A stretch of 64,000 nucleotides of DNA from Phycomyces nitens. Lineage: Eukaryota; Mucoromycota; Mucoromycetes; Mucorales; Phycomycetaceae. Position 1 is the first letter of the stretch, and every line of letters begins with the position of its first letter. Both the position numbers and the translations under genes were made by a program. Where the stretch lies: NCBI GenBank assembly GCA_022702545.1, contig JAHRBC010000004.1, positions 4,370,001-4,434,000 of the forward strand. The letters are read 5' to 3'. The notes below the pieces were generated by a model. That model saw only the letters and a list, made by a program, of their open reading frames with translations. It had not been told where the DNA came from and did not search any database. This document shows positions 36,521-49,900 of the stretch, piece by piece.

Positions 36521-39500
36521 TTTGGAATCGAAGAAAAAAACCAGAAAGAAATATATCAACAGGCTTTTACTTTTGACTATTCACTAAAATTATCTCTAGT
36601 ACTCTTTGCTTTTTTGGTTGCCTATTGCAATATTACTTTATAACAACTAAACTTGATATTCTGACTCTTATTGAATAGTTGCAGAATTTTTTTTTTTTTT
36701 TAAAAAGACAGAAGCTGTCTTTTACATTTACAATCTCCGATGTGCAGCACAAATGGTTTCTGTAACAATAAGAGTTTTGGCTTCTATATTTAATAGGCGC
36801 TTATATTTCTCAAGATTTTTTTATCCATGATATTTTATATCATTTTCAAAAAAACCTCTGAGGGTTTTCTTTTTTTTTTTTGCCGAAACTTGCTTGAACC
36901 ATATTTACTATTTTTTATGATCAATTAACCATAATGCATAATTTGTGCTTATAACTCATGTAATTCAACATTTACACTTGAATTTTCAATACAAAATATA
37001 ATGATGAATATTGCAAGTGGATTTCTACTGATCTTGAACAGGAATTTGTCCTGAAAAAAACATGATTGCATTGTTGCCAAGCATATAGAGCTTCTATATC
37101 CAAAGCACAATAGACTTGTTTGCAAATATTAAATCTAATATATAAAAAAAATATGTGGTTCCGGGCATATGGATAAAAGAACCGTTGGTAATATGTCTCG
37201 GCAACATTTAATACTCTTTCAAAAGTATTGACACCATAATTAACAAAGAATATTTCTTCAGAAACCTTTATTGTTACAGCTTGTCCATGTTATCGGCTAT
37301 GGGTGCCTTTGATAGTTAATATTGACCAAAATATATAGTGTGGCTTTCATCCTCATCAGCTACAGAAATCTGACGGTTAGACACTGTAGACTTGTATTAA
37401 TCTTTTTTTTTGGTTGATAAAAAATGACAATAATGGAACCCCTCATACAAATGAGCACTAATTGGCTTTTGTAATTTCAATAAAGTGCATAAAAGATGTG
37501 CATCAAACACCAACTACAAATTGGTTTGAACTATTTACTACTAGGTACATTGGCATACCTTGGAGAAAGTAATAGAGCATACTATTTTTTTTTCTCTTGG
37601 ATATTTCCTTGTTGTTTGCGTAATAAAGTTCTCAAGTTACATGTAGACACAGCATGTAACTCAAGGATCTATTCAATACGATACAAAGTCCAGTGAATTT
37701 CTTACCAGCCGTGATAAAATGGTGTTGAAGCACTCTGACTCTTTATTCAAGAGACCAGGAAAAGACATTTAATTCATGGCATCTCTAGAGAGGCGAAATC
37801 AAACTGGAAATACTGTATCAAACTTGCATTACCAAAAAAAATAGCTTGGTGATTTTCTTTTTATAAAAAAGGCAGTATAAACACCAAGAAAATTCAGGAA
37901 AAATATCTCTTGGAAACATTTCTAGAAAGCATTAAAAATAACTGTGACACTTGCTAATGTAAAGTGTGTGAAGTATAGAGAGAGAGAGAGAACACTCAAA
38001 ATTAATTATTATATTACAGGATTTGAATATTTTACAAGTATATATAATACCCTTTTAGAATACTCTGTAAAGTCATGGATATGATGATAGCTATCACTTT
38101 TTGGTGCTTTCTTTCATGCTGTTTGATAATGTGATTTATGTGTGTACTAGTTTTTAATTATTATATTTTTGGATCAAGCATCAAATTGCACAACAATAGG
38201 CGTATATATATATATACATATTGGTGTTTTACTAGAATATCAAGTAAAATTATTAGGAGAAATACCTTTATAAATAAAATAAAATAAAGAGTTGGTCTTG
38301 GTTGGTGTAGCAATAACTTTAAAGACAGGGTACAAGTTCAAGAACGGCGATTCTTTAAATTTCTGCGTCACTTTAGAGTGGCCCGTGCACTCTATTATTA
38401 TTAAAAAAAAGTTATTGTAAAAGTAGACCCAGAAAGACACGAGTCGGTCTTTGCAAAGTAATCGGATAGACATATCTAAAGAGGTGCCTTTTTTTTCATC
38501 TAGTATATTCTTCAAGATTACATGGAATAAACAACCGACTCAAAAATATTGGCGAAACAAAGGCATCTATAACATACACAACTGTCTAGTATTCCATTTT
38601 AATCTAAACCAACATTCAAAATTCTTATTATAAAACACAGCCAAATAAAATAAAACTCGCTTTTTGGAATGCTTGAAAGCGGTGCAGTCAATAGAAATGA
38701 CATTGTTTATTCTGGGTTTAATGTCTAGATTAATGATCTACAGTCCTGACCTTTAGGACTTGATATTATATTACAATAAATCTAGATATTAAAAGGTGGA
38801 GAATTGTGAATAATTTTGTTTGACCTTTTTGAATATATAATTTTCTGGATAGCTGCCCTAGTTCAAATGCTTCAAGCCAAGGGTAGACAGGTTAATCACT
38901 TTCCTTGGTTTGATCAGCTTGGGTTATATTATACCAAAGACCTCAAAAAACAGCCTCTCACCGTACATTGTGTATTTATTATTAGAGATAAACTCCAGAT
39001 TGAATGCTTGTATCGTTTACAGGATATTTGATTATTTTTTTAATAGTTGGATTTATAGTATAAAGGGTGACTAGAACCATGGCTCTGTCAGTAAGACTGT
39101 AACATTATATGATGGTTATAACCTATAATACACGGTTTGATTAATGTAAATTTCCAAATAAAAAAAGGCATTGAAAGCAATGTATCAAGTAAGGAATAGG
39201 AGCTTCTCCAGTAACTCTAGAGGTAAAATAGGAATTATATAGACTATTCACAATATTATGCCTCATTATAGTTGAAAGGATAATATTCAATTCTTTAAAG
39301 TGTCTAGATTACCTGGTCTTCTTGCTAGTTACATTGGAAAATGGAATCATAGCACATAATCAGCTTATGTTTTGTTCTAATTGATATTTGAATATGATAC
39401 ACATACCATGATTGAATATAATATAAGATCCACAAGAAAACACTAGTGGCTTATTTGCTAATTATTATGATAGACTAGCAATCTAAAAACAACAACAATT

Positions 39501-39866
39501 ATATGCCGAATTCACGAGTAATCTACACCAGTACCCTATTCCCTAGCCATTGTGCCATAGAGATCTAATGAAAAGGAACTTTGAATAATAATATATAGAC
39601 AATCATGATATTTTTTCTGTTTATATTTCAGAGTGATTTATTCTCACCAAAACAAATTGCTTTGTATTTGATTATTATTATTATTTTCGAGTACTATACT
39701 TGGACCATCTATATGAAACTCATGTCAAATGTTATTTGGCTTTGTGTACACTTTTTGCTTTTTTATAAAGTTGACTGTGACCATACTCTCATTACACAAA
39801 CCCCATCATATATAATGTATTAAAACCTTAATAAATAACGCAAGAGTATAAAGGAAACAAGCCAAT

Positions 39867-39920
<54 letters not shown>

Positions 39921-41123
39921 GAAAGATATCGGTGCGTGGTTTTGAGATTACTATCAAGGAAATAAATTCCTAAAAGTAAAATCAAATCTACTTTACAATA
40001 CCCAAAGATCTCTCGAGATTGTCCAGAGACATTTAAGAACAACCGGAATCAGTCCATCGATTTTTCTCTCTCTCTTTTGTGCAGGTGGTGTAAACACAAG
40101 AATGTTTATTAAAAAATGTTTGTATTGTACCCTCTTTTTTTCCCTATCACAGACAATTACAGTTTAGTTGAGAAAGGCAATATCACCCTACAAAAATATT
40201 TTTGTAGTTTAGGAATACACCATGGATATTTGGCTATAATAATATATTTTAAGAAATAATAAAAATCATTATTGTATTATCTAGCTTCAAAGTACACGTC
40301 CAGTCTTTGATCGCGACAATTATTTAACGAAAGCTGGGATTTTGTCAGCTATAGTACGCGACATGAAATACAAAAAAAAAGTGCTGAAGATCAAGAGATT
40401 GATTTGTGTCTAGATTTGTCTGTATGAGATATAATCTAGCCAGTTCAAATAAGTGTACCAATCAGAGAATGTTGTGAAACGTTTATTCTATGAGCCATAA
40501 TGTAGTCAGGTATATATGGCTATCAGGGTGTAACAATTGTCCTACGACTGCTATTCAAAACGTATCATTTGTAAACAGCACAAACATCTATAGTTTAGCT
40601 ATTTAATATGCTATCAATGGCTCAATTGTCAGAAAAAATACTCCATCTGCCAATTGGCTCCAGTGTGAAAAGTAATGGGTGCCACTTTTTTTTACGTCAT
40701 CAAGCAAAACCCATTCGGTTTTGTGACAGGTGCATGATAAGTGTGTAAATAGCCTTTTTTGATTCTTGGTGTCTATAATCGAGATCACCGCATGAGATTG
40801 AGAATATCGCTGAATATTGATAAGATTAAAAAAATAAAAAATAAAAATTAACAGTGATTTGAAACAAATGGTTCAAAAAGAAAGAATGGCTTCCCCCATG
40901 GCAATCTCTTTAAATTGATATATAACAAAAACGTACCTAGATGCCAGCAGTTATAGACATTGGTTACTTGTAGCCTCTAGTCTAACCGATCATCATGTTC
41001 AAATTGTGCAAAGCTCTTTTTGCTGAGGCTAAAGTGGACATTTAAACTGAACTGTTGCTTAGGCTATTTAGAGATGTAAATAATGTCGATAGTAGCATAT
41101 GACAGGGTCTCTTTTGCTTACTT
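36278..41123. other. 4.8-kb AT-rich gene desert
   Basis: No supported gene on either strand. All open frames are short and biased to Ile, Lys, Asn, Phe and Tyr. Contains (ATT)n at 36490-36522, (TAA)n at 39871-39920, a (GA)n run near 37979-37990 and a perfect 20-bp palindrome at 40188-40207. It may be old, heavily mutated transposon DNA. Confidence 0.5.
39871..39920. repeat. (TAA)n microsatellite
   Basis: About 16 uninterrupted trinucleotide copies. Confidence 0.95.
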
Positions 41124-42699
41124 ATGAATCGCTCCCTTCAACTAAGGACTATAACATTGCCCTCCAGGCCACGATTCTGTCGTTCATTGTCACTTACACC
41201 ATGGTCATTGAAATCTCATCAGCATCCCGCACCACCGCTGCCTGTTAAAGAACGGCCTCCTCGCTTACCACACAGTGCCTTTTTACAGGCCATGCCCTCT
41301 GACTCACCTTACCATTTTTACCAAAATAAAGTGCTTGAGCCCTATGTAAAACAGCCGATCAGTGCCAGCACATTGCGCCAGTATATTTTCTTTGGACGAC
41401 AGATGAATAACAAAAGACTAGCAAAGTCAGCCAACTGGGTTCGCAACGAACTCCTTGTCCGTCTCGCTCACCGTATTCGTGATTTCCAGCAGTTGCCCTT
41501 CTTTGTCGGCACAAATCCCCACATTGAGTATATATACGGTCTTTACTGGGCTGCTTTTGAGAAGTTGCGCAAATCGCCTCATATAAAGACAATGGATGAC
41601 AACCAGGCCTTTTGTTCTCTTCTTCGGGATCTTTTGGAGGAAGGCAGACGAGTGATACCTCAAATGGCACTGGGTGTAAGTGAATGCGCGTCGTATTATG
41701 CCGACGACCAGCAGGATCTCGACCGATTTGTCAATAGAATGTTCAGGTCGCGCATTTCACGTCGCGTCCTGACCGAACAGCACCTGGCATTGACAGAAGC
41801 ATGCGAGAATGATTGGGATGAGAGTATGGGATTTGGGGATGGCTATGTGGGTATCATCTTTACGCGATGTTCTGCGAGAGCTATTGTTGGTAAAGCCAAA
41901 AGGTTACTTGACGAACAGGCCGCAGCAAGATTCTATTCTCATTACCATGGACGATCACCACCTCCTTCCGAATGGAGACCACCGGCCATGGAGATAGAAC
42001 TGCAGCCTGTGGGAGGGATTCCAGGCAATTCGAATGAGATTGTGTTTGCCTATGTAAGGAATACTTCTCCGTCTTATGGACCACTCTAACATTCTTGTAC
42101 AAAAAAAGATTCCCGAACAGTTGGAGCAGATTCTATACGAAATTCTTAGCAATTCTGTACGATTCACCATGGCTAATCATCCTCCACATGCCTATCCTCC
42201 AATACGTGTAACTGTGAGCGCAAATGAAACCGATGTTTTCTTCCGGGTATCCGATCAGGGAGGAGGTATTCCCAAAACAAGATTTGATCGTCTTTGGTCC
42301 TACCAAGCTCGTGCACCCGATGGCGAATTCCTTCATTTTGAAGACGTTCAAAAGATGCCTTCTAATATTTCCGAAAGATGGGAACAAAATACCGCAGAAG
42401 GCCCACTTCACCTTGGAATGGGGCTTCCGATGAGCCGTGTATACGCAGAATACTGGGGTGGAGAGTTACAGGTTATGACTATGGATGGCTATGGGACGGA
42501 TGCCTATGTAAGGATACCTCGTCTAGGAATCATGGCAGAGAACATTGGATTCGACAAATTTACCCCACACCAGCTACACCAGCACCGGTATACCCGCACT
42601 CAAGACATCGACAAGAACCCACACGCAACTGAATACCATCCAGACATTCCATTGGCTGCAGGTGATGGGTGGATGAAGAGCAGTATAATTCGCACATAA
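41124..42699 (+). CDS. Mitochondrial PDK/BCKDK-type protein kinase
   Basis: Exons 41124-42053 and 42109-42699 give 506 residues. The N-terminus is rich in Arg, Ser and Leu and suits a mitochondrial presequence. Then comes the PDK-type four-helix domain (RNELLVRLAHRIRDFQQLPFFVGTNPHIEYIYGLYWAAFEKL, residues about 105-150) and a GHKL ATPase domain with EILSNSVRFT (N box), VSDQGGGIP (G1) and GPLHLGMGLPMSRVYAEYWGG (G2). These kinases phosphorylate and inactivate the E1 subunit of pyruvate or branched-chain 2-oxoacid dehydrogenase in the matrix. Which E1 is the target cannot be told from this sequence. It is longer than most family members. The stop is 163 bp from the stop of the convergent neighbour. 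The intron ends in a run of seven A before G. Confidence 0.9.
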
Positions 42700-42862
42700 T
42701 TGTCGCAATTTGCAGCAGAGGATATCCTTGTCTACAATCCAAGCTGCAGTTGCCACACACACACACACACACTGTATACATATACATATATACATACACA
42801 TTTTAATATCAATAGAAAGGTACTATTAAAACATTGCTTTATTTATTCCTTGTGGATTCTTG

Positions 42863-44314
42863 TTATCTTGTCCAATTTCCCTGTTGATCCACATTCAATT
42901 GAGCTGCCTTGATCCACAAGTCATCTTCAGCAACATTCTCCTGGCCATAAAGAACCTGTCCGAGTGCAAGGGCTCGGACAGTTTTGATTACATGAGACTC
43001 TTCTGTCTTGATGGCCAGATCAACAACACCTAACCATGGATTTGATGAATTGACATCGGCATTGGGCGACTGGTATGCCAAAAGCAACTCGATATTGATT
43101 GCTGGGCGTTGTGTAGCAACATAGTGAGTCAAGATGGCTGTTAATTGGGCATGTATAAGGAGAGCACTCTCTGAAGGAGTCAGAGAAGGTAGGATATGAT
43201 ACAGTCCATGTGTAGACGTCAACACATGCATCAAAAAGAAGTTGAGGCCAATTCCAGTCTCAGTGATTCCAGTTCCTGCCATAAGGTACACAGACGCAAA
43301 GTATAGCTCGCGGAAACGTGCTTGGACATCTTGTGGGGTAGCTGTATCGAGTACATAATTAGCTTTATGCATTTATTTATAGGCCAACTTACCCTTGACT
43401 ATCCATTCTGATGCATATGCCTTGAGACTGGCCACACACTTTGGGTCCTTGAGGACATCACCAGCACTCAGTAGTTGGGATGTGGCCATATAATCAAATA
43501 CAGGGTCTTTCTTGATCCGCTCGAGGATAGAAACGATTGGGTTGGCCAGTTGTGTTGCACGTTCAGTTGGCTTGCGAGTGACATCAAGCCCTAGTTTCTT
43601 GGAGTAATCTGCTGTCAAACTTGACAAGACATCCTTTGCTACTGATTTGGCATTTCCAGCAAAAGAAGCAAGTTCGGGAGAGTCGAGGCGATTCTTTGGT
43701 GGGTTCTTGGGGATGACAGGAAGCAAGTAGTTTTCAGTACAGGCGGCCATGGAAAGACCTTCGGCAATCATCCCAGGCAAATTGAACTCGACTCCTAGGC
43801 CAATATGAATCAGAGGATGGAATGCACCACCAAGAGTACGGGCCAATAGGTCACCACTGAATAGCCAACGGCGAAGGGTGGCCGTGGGTCCTGATTCTTT
43901 GATTTCCTTCAAAAAGAACTCGATATACTCCTTGTCATTTTCAATGTCTCCGAGCTTGGATTCAAAGTTTTCGTGGGTCACAGAGCCCGAGGAAGGTTGG
44001 TATGGACGCTGGGTCTTGGACATAAGATCGTATGTGCCTTCAATACGCTTCCCACTAGCTCCAAGAGCAAATAACGACAAGATATGATGGGCAGTATGGC
44101 TAAATAAGCATCATTAATTAGCAATATAACCTATTGTTTGCTATTTGGAGGGGACTTGCTTGTGAAACCCTCTCTCATTGAAAAACAGACTGTGGTTCTT
44201 ATTGTTCTCAACAAGAAGGTTCTCGGTCAATGCAGCTGACTTGGTGGTAGTTCCAGGCACAACAAAGCTGTAGCTATTTGGCGCAAGAGAAAAGGTTGGA
44301 TGGAAACCGGACAT
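42863..44314 (-). CDS. Questin-oxidase-like (DUF4243) protein
   Basis: Exons 44314-44160, 44099-43393 and 43341-42863 give 446 residues. Features typical of the family are FHNHTAHHILSLFALGAS (His cluster) near the N-terminus, DLLARTLGGAFHPLIHIGLGVEFN in the middle (another His pair), and a helical C-terminal half (RFRELYFASVYLMAGTGIT...). Members include questin oxidase and AflY/HypE-type enzymes of aromatic polyketide pathways, which carry out Baeyer-Villiger-like ring opening. No polyketide synthase or other pathway gene is visible nearby, so the substrate here is unknown. Intron 1 uses a GC donor (AA/GCAAGT). Without it the His-rich motif would be split out of frame. Confidence 0.8.
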
Positions 44315-45171
44315 TATTTAGAAAAAAGAGGTGTGGTATTGTGTGAATTAGACTCTCGAGTAGAATACTCCTTTTTATAGCCTTTCTTGTCAGCAGACGT
44401 CATTACCCACAAGGCCGCTGTCTTTTACGCTCTGAAAACTAGGCTCTATGCTTGAACTCACGTCATTGGGAAATGAATTACTCTCGGATTTTACACACAC
44501 AAATATATCACACACCCGGATAAAACTAGACACGTACTACCTATTTCCAGCCACAATCCTTGCTTACTCATAAGATATTCTATTGGATATTAAGCATTGG
44601 ATATTTTAACTGGCGCCAACGTTTATATATGACAAAAGAGGATTTCTCAATGTGAAGAAAAGAAGAAAAAGCACCAACATGGAAAGTTCATAAATGCAAC
44701 TCATTTTTTTTATCTTTAAAAGGGTATGTGATTCTAGAGCCAAATTAATATTTCAAGTGACATCCAAGCTTATTGTCCCCCAGAATAACCTCTCTTGTAA
44801 TCATGTCATCATATTGAGACGTTGAAATGGTACTTTATTTCGATCTATAAAAGCCTATAGTAGATATCTAATATTATTACCTTTATAATTCATCTCGTTA
44901 CTCTCTGGCTCAAATATCATGCAAAAAGTGCATATGATTAATCATTCAACAAGATCAAAGGCAACCTCAAACCTACCCCTTGCTGCAAAGACTGCAGAAA
45001 GTGAACTGCAAGACATAATATTGAATGGTGGCCAGACATAAAAAGAGCTTTTCTCTCTCTCTCGCAACCAATCTCAAGCATCCTTGATCTAGTTGATTTC
45101 AGAACATCCGTGATAAACTGTTCAAATATGAATGTGCCGGCAAGCAGGGAATCAACCACGTTTATTTTTTT
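44315..45171. other. Intergenic DNA
   Basis: Promoter side of the questin-oxidase-like gene, then AT-rich DNA with no supported gene. Confidence 0.45.
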
Positions 45172-45369
45172 TTGGTATTTGACTATTTAACGTGTGTCGA
45201 CTACTTGGTATTCCAACAATCTTTGATGGAATATCATCCAAGACCCATTGCCAATATTATGTTGCTTAATGCCATGTTCAGTATCTTTATGGCCCATTGT
45301 TGTACTGGTCAATCTGTACTCTTTGGCGCAAATACATTTCTCGATCAATTCTTTAGATACCCTTTTTGA
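45172..45369 (+). pseudogene. Possible fungal transcription-factor middle-domain fragment
   Basis: A 65-codon frame includes YHPRPIANIMLLNAMFSIFMAHCCTGQ and LFGANTFLDQFF. It resembles the start of the Fungal_trans domain of Zn2Cys6 regulators (P.LLLNAM.A.AA......G..F...A...LD). No zinc cluster or further homology is found around it, and stops follow. Probably a relic, if real. Confidence 0.3.
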
Positions 45370-45786
45370 AGAGAAAAACAAACAAACAAGCTTTCCCACT
45401 TGGTCCAAGTGATGTATTTGCCAAGACGTTTAATGGGATTCTCTGAATATATGGATATTCAAATACATCAAGATTTCTTTCAAGTGCTATTCTTGGGTCA
45501 AAATACACCCAAAAAAAAAGTCTTGTGCTTTCCAAACCATTTGCTCTGAATACTCTATAGGATAAAAGCATCTCGCTCAGAGTCTTGTTGTATTGAGAAA
45601 TAAAGTTTATTTACGGACACGCGAAAGTTGTATTCTCAATTGCCAAATATGTCATGAAATTAGAGCAGATTGGGCAACCAAAAAAAAAAAAAAAAAAAAA
45701 AAAAACGCCCCCTCCCCACCACCAAACTTTTCACCTGTTACCATACAGTCACAAAGAACAACCTTCCTTTACCGTCTTTACCACTT
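45370..45786. other. Intergenic DNA with poly-A tract
   Basis: Includes 26 consecutive A at 45680-45705, just upstream of the next gene. No gene seen. Confidence 0.5.
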
Positions 45787-46634
45787 ATGAACAGATCAAC
45801 TCAAGCGCTGCTGCTGACACCTCCTGAACAATTTGGAATTGTTGAGCCGGGCATTTACCGCTCTGACATGCTCCAGCCTAGTCATTTTCCATTTATCAAG
45901 CAATTCAACTTCAAAACAATGGTCATGCTGAGTCCCGAGATGCCCAATCGAGTGACATCAAACTACCTTGAAGAAAACGATACAAAGTTGGTTGGTACCT
46001 TTCTTTCTTTCTTTCTATCTTAGATGCACAAGTGGATTTATGTTTTTATAGCCACACTAATGACAAGTAGGTTCATTTGGGAATGGCTACCTGGAAACCA
46101 ACCCAACCAACAACCTGGCGTCCTGTATCAGAAGAATTGATCAAGGAAGGCCTTGAACTCGTCCTGAGTGTCGAGACCCATCCTGTTCTTATAATGTGCA
46201 CGTATGTACCAACAGACCACTCCGAAAAAAAAAGACACGGTTGTAACCTTGGTCTGCATAGATCAGGTATTCATGAGACAGGAACCTTGGTTGGGTGTCT
46301 TCGAAAGCTAGAAAGATGGAACTTTAGCTCGATTGTTACAGAGGTAATAATTGTATTATAGCAAACATCATTTTTATATGTCTCTATATTAGTACCGTGC
46401 CTATGCAGGCACCAAGGCAAGATATGTGAATGAGCAGTTTATAGAGCTATTTGATCTTGATCTTGTCACCCTGCCACTCAATATTCCCAGCTGGTTGGTT
46501 GATCAGCAAGTCATGTTGGTTAGTAGTGTATCAGCACCATCAGACTAGAGGCTGACTATAAGCATGTATAGGCCGAAGAGAAAGAAGAGGCACGCCTAGA
46601 GATCCAGCGTCAAAAGGATCAAGCCAGGCCATAG
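45787..46634 (+). CDS. Oca/Siw14-family atypical dual-specificity phosphatase, probably inactive
   Basis: Five exons (45787-45990, 46071-46201, 46262-46343, 46393-46518, 46572-46634) give 201 residues. The start LTPPEQFGIVEPGIYRSDMLQPSHFPFIKQFNFKTMVMLSPE is typical of the Siw14/Oca group. The later GTLVGCLRKLERWNFSSIVTEYRAYAGTKAR...EQFIELFD also fits. The best splice model gives a P-loop CTSGIHETG, where the CX5R catalytic Arg is replaced by Glu. Oca-type proteins with degenerate loops occur in yeasts and act in a complex affecting inositol-pyrophosphate and stress signalling. A different acceptor would give a CX5R loop, but followed by a five-residue insertion. Confidence 0.8.
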
Positions 46635-46690
46635 ATACAATCTATACAGTCTGCCCAGCCAGCCTTGTTGTACATATTTTTTTTTCCTAG

Positions 46691-46734
46691 CAGTAATAAT
46701 AATAATAATAATAATAATAGTAATAGTAATAATA
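46691..46734. repeat. (AAT)n microsatellite between convergent genes
   Basis: Trinucleotide run with two AGT interruptions, between the stops of the phosphatase-like gene and the PSD gene. Confidence 0.85.
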
Positions 46735-46902
46735 AAAGTGTGAAACAAAGATTTTTATGATGTATATAAAAGAATGAACAAAAGTAATATAAAAAAGCGT
46801 GTAAAGAAAGGAAAGGAAAAAAACATGGAAAGCAAAGAGAGAAAAGGGTTATTATTGTCTTGCTATTAAATGGAAATGAACAATGAAGGGTGCCATAATA
46901 AT

Positions 46903-49900
46903 CTATTGGCATATCTGAGCTGTTGCTGAAGGACGGCGTGTACCAATATGATTACCAACACGCACCAGTGTCTCCATTGTGTTTTTGGAGTTGTTGATTA
47001 GATCCTTGTCCAGTTCAATCATGTCCTTTTGCCAGATCACTACCAGGGTACTGCCTCCAAACGCAAAGTATCCAAGCTCATCTGTCCGCAAAAGTTTCAT
47101 ACCGACCTTGGCAGTGATTATTATGGATCCAACCATCATTGCACCCACACAGACCACCGAGACCTTTCCGAACCGCTCAGAGTCAATAGACACAATGGCT
47201 CGGGCATTCTCGCCAAATACATCCAATCTAAGGTTTTTAACAAAAAAAAAGTCTAAGCCAAGACTCATGGTTCATTGAGTATGACTTACGTTGTACGAAC
47301 AGCAATGGGATTGACGGTGTAGTATTGCCCTGCCACATAGCGAATGCTGGTGACTATGCCGTCTACAGGGCAATGGAAACTGCAGCCAAAAACAAAAGAA
47401 AAAGTAAATAAATGGACAGCCAAAAACAAATGCTTGCTTACCGGTGGTAGTCTTGAGGTGCCAACCGAAACACGGCTAGAGAGCCACCACCAAATGTGGT
47501 CTGTGCATTGGGATCATCCAGTAGTTTAGATAGACTGAATTCGATGCCCTTGATCCATAGACGGGTGGCATCGTCCACTGTCCCAAATGCCATCATACGA
47601 CAGTCTGCTGGACTGACAGCAACATCCGGATCATCAGGCGAATCACAGGGGCGAGAATTGGGCTTTAGAACCCTGTAAAAGAATTCGTTGAAGGATTTAA
47701 AGGAATCGAGAGGATGAAGCACTTCAGAAATGTCAATCTTGTGGAATTTGATAAATGCAGGTATTTCGCGCACTGAGATTGGGGCATCAAACCGACGGCC
47801 CTGGCGCAGAGTCATGTTGGTCAAGATACGTTGAGCTATTTGAGGGACCATGGGGTTAAGGGTTGCTCTAGGAATATATGCCACAAACCTGTCTTTGACT
47901 GGATTCCAGTATTTGTGCCCTTGTAGACCAAGCGCATACCCAGGCGGATATAGACACTCATTCTTTCTTCGATCAATTGGCCTGTTCGGCGGTCCTGGAC
48001 AATAATATTGGCATTATTCTAAAGGAACATCAAATGGTTTAGCAGACCGTATATATTTATTTTTTATTAATTGGCTAATAAACTTACTGTGCCAAGAGAA
48101 TATTTTCCGTAGCCCACTTTGCTGACCAGTTTAATAAACCACCTAAGAGTACAGGTTAATAAACATCCGAGAGCAGTAGAGCACTCCAATACCTTCTTTG
48201 GGCATACGCTTCGGTAAGGAAATTACCCATGAGAAAGCGGTCGACTGTAGTCCAGTCATTTGCAGCACAAGTTGCTACATGCGCTACAATGTCCATTTGA
48301 GCCCGTTTAGAGAGATTGGAGCGATGGCAAATAGGACACTCGGATAATCGAATGACCTTTTCATTGCTCGATGAACTAGATCTTCGTGTGAGGGAAGTCT
48401 CTGTAGAAATCGAAAGTTTTTTGGGTTCATCTTTGGGAGCATTGTCCTGGGCAGCTTTGGTAAATGTGCTGTCCAGAGGGATACTCTCAAAGGTAACGGG
48501 CTCGGGTCCATTGAACTGAACACCTCGTGCTTCGAGTAATACCTCTTCATTGTCGTTATCGTCCGAAGAGGAGCCAGATCCTGAAGATGCTGTGGCATAA
48601 TCTGTCTGGTTCTCCTCTGGACTAAACCTACCCATCCATTGTCCCATGTCCTCGACGCCTTCGTCTATATCATCGTCGTCTATATCATCGTCATCGTCAT
48701 CGTCGTCAGAGTATGAAGAAAGAAAACAGTCGTCTTCCTTGTTGTCTTCGCTGCTCTCTTTCTCTGTCGTGTCTGGGGTGATCTCTACCGCAGTCGAAGG
48801 ATGTTCGTTTGCAGCCAGCATATGGGACTCAAAGCACTCTACCAAATCTTCAATCGACAGTTCGTCTGCTTCATTTGTAGGATCTCGGCCATGTTTACGC
48901 CAAAATGAATCCAGAGTGGCTTCGGTTATTGTTGAACCAATGGTCTCTAGCATAGACTGGACCTCTAGACGACTCATTGTTCCACTTCCTTCGACATCGT
49001 ATGTTTTTGCCAAGGCTATCCAAAACATCTTGCGAATCTCATCGTACGGCACAAACTTTGCACGGATTGTGAGGGTGGCGTTTCTGTCCTTCCACTTGTC
49101 TTCGTTCTCCATATGTAAGGTGAGGGTATGGAGATCCATATCCTGATGGATCGAATTGTCAGGCATTTCTGTTGTACTCATGGGCCGCTTCTTTTCAGTG
49201 GACTTTCGAATGATATCCATGATTGGCAATGCAACGCTGCCCACAAGATCGTTTCCAGTAAACTTCTCCTTGTCATAAACGGCAAATTTGAGCTGATAAG
49301 CAGACTCATTGTGGCGTACGTGAAAAAACAGCTTCTCTTGCCAAACCGGGTTAAGGTTATGGCGAATTGAGCTGGTCCTAAACGTCGATGTGCCAAAGGA
49401 AACAACCACAAACGGATCCATATCGAACCCGGTCCTTGTCACTGCCAAAAAAACAAAACATGTTAGATGGAGCCAGGTCTACCTACTAGACAAGACTTAC
49501 TGTTTCTTTCTGGCGGCAGATTGTTGGCGTGCGAAATCTCCAAAAATGTAACTCCAACTACGTCTGGATGGAATTTTGCAATGTGGTCCTTTCGTCGCCT
49601 TCTAAATCGACGGGGCTGTGACACACCTTGCTTTGGATCCGGTAATCCTGATGTAGATGCCCGTCTGCGGCGGAACCGTCTTCCTCGTGTGATTAATTTA
49701 CGGCTGGCTGGAGTCTGGAGACTAGGAGGCAGAGAAGAAGTGCTCTTTATCGACCCATTCTTGTCTTTGTTGGGAGAGGCCAAGAGCAAAAACGTCTTCC
49801 ATAGCTCCTCCAACCTTGTTTCATCATCTGGGGCAGGGTTGGAAGCCAAATCTTGGAGAACAAGGCCCATCTTGACCTCAATTTCACTCTCACTCTCTAT

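Noticed and set aside
48646..49146. 166-codon plus-strand Ser-rich open frame
   Set aside because: Reverse of the acidic Asp/Glu and EF-hand region of PSD2; Ser run comes from antisense GAT/GAC codons.
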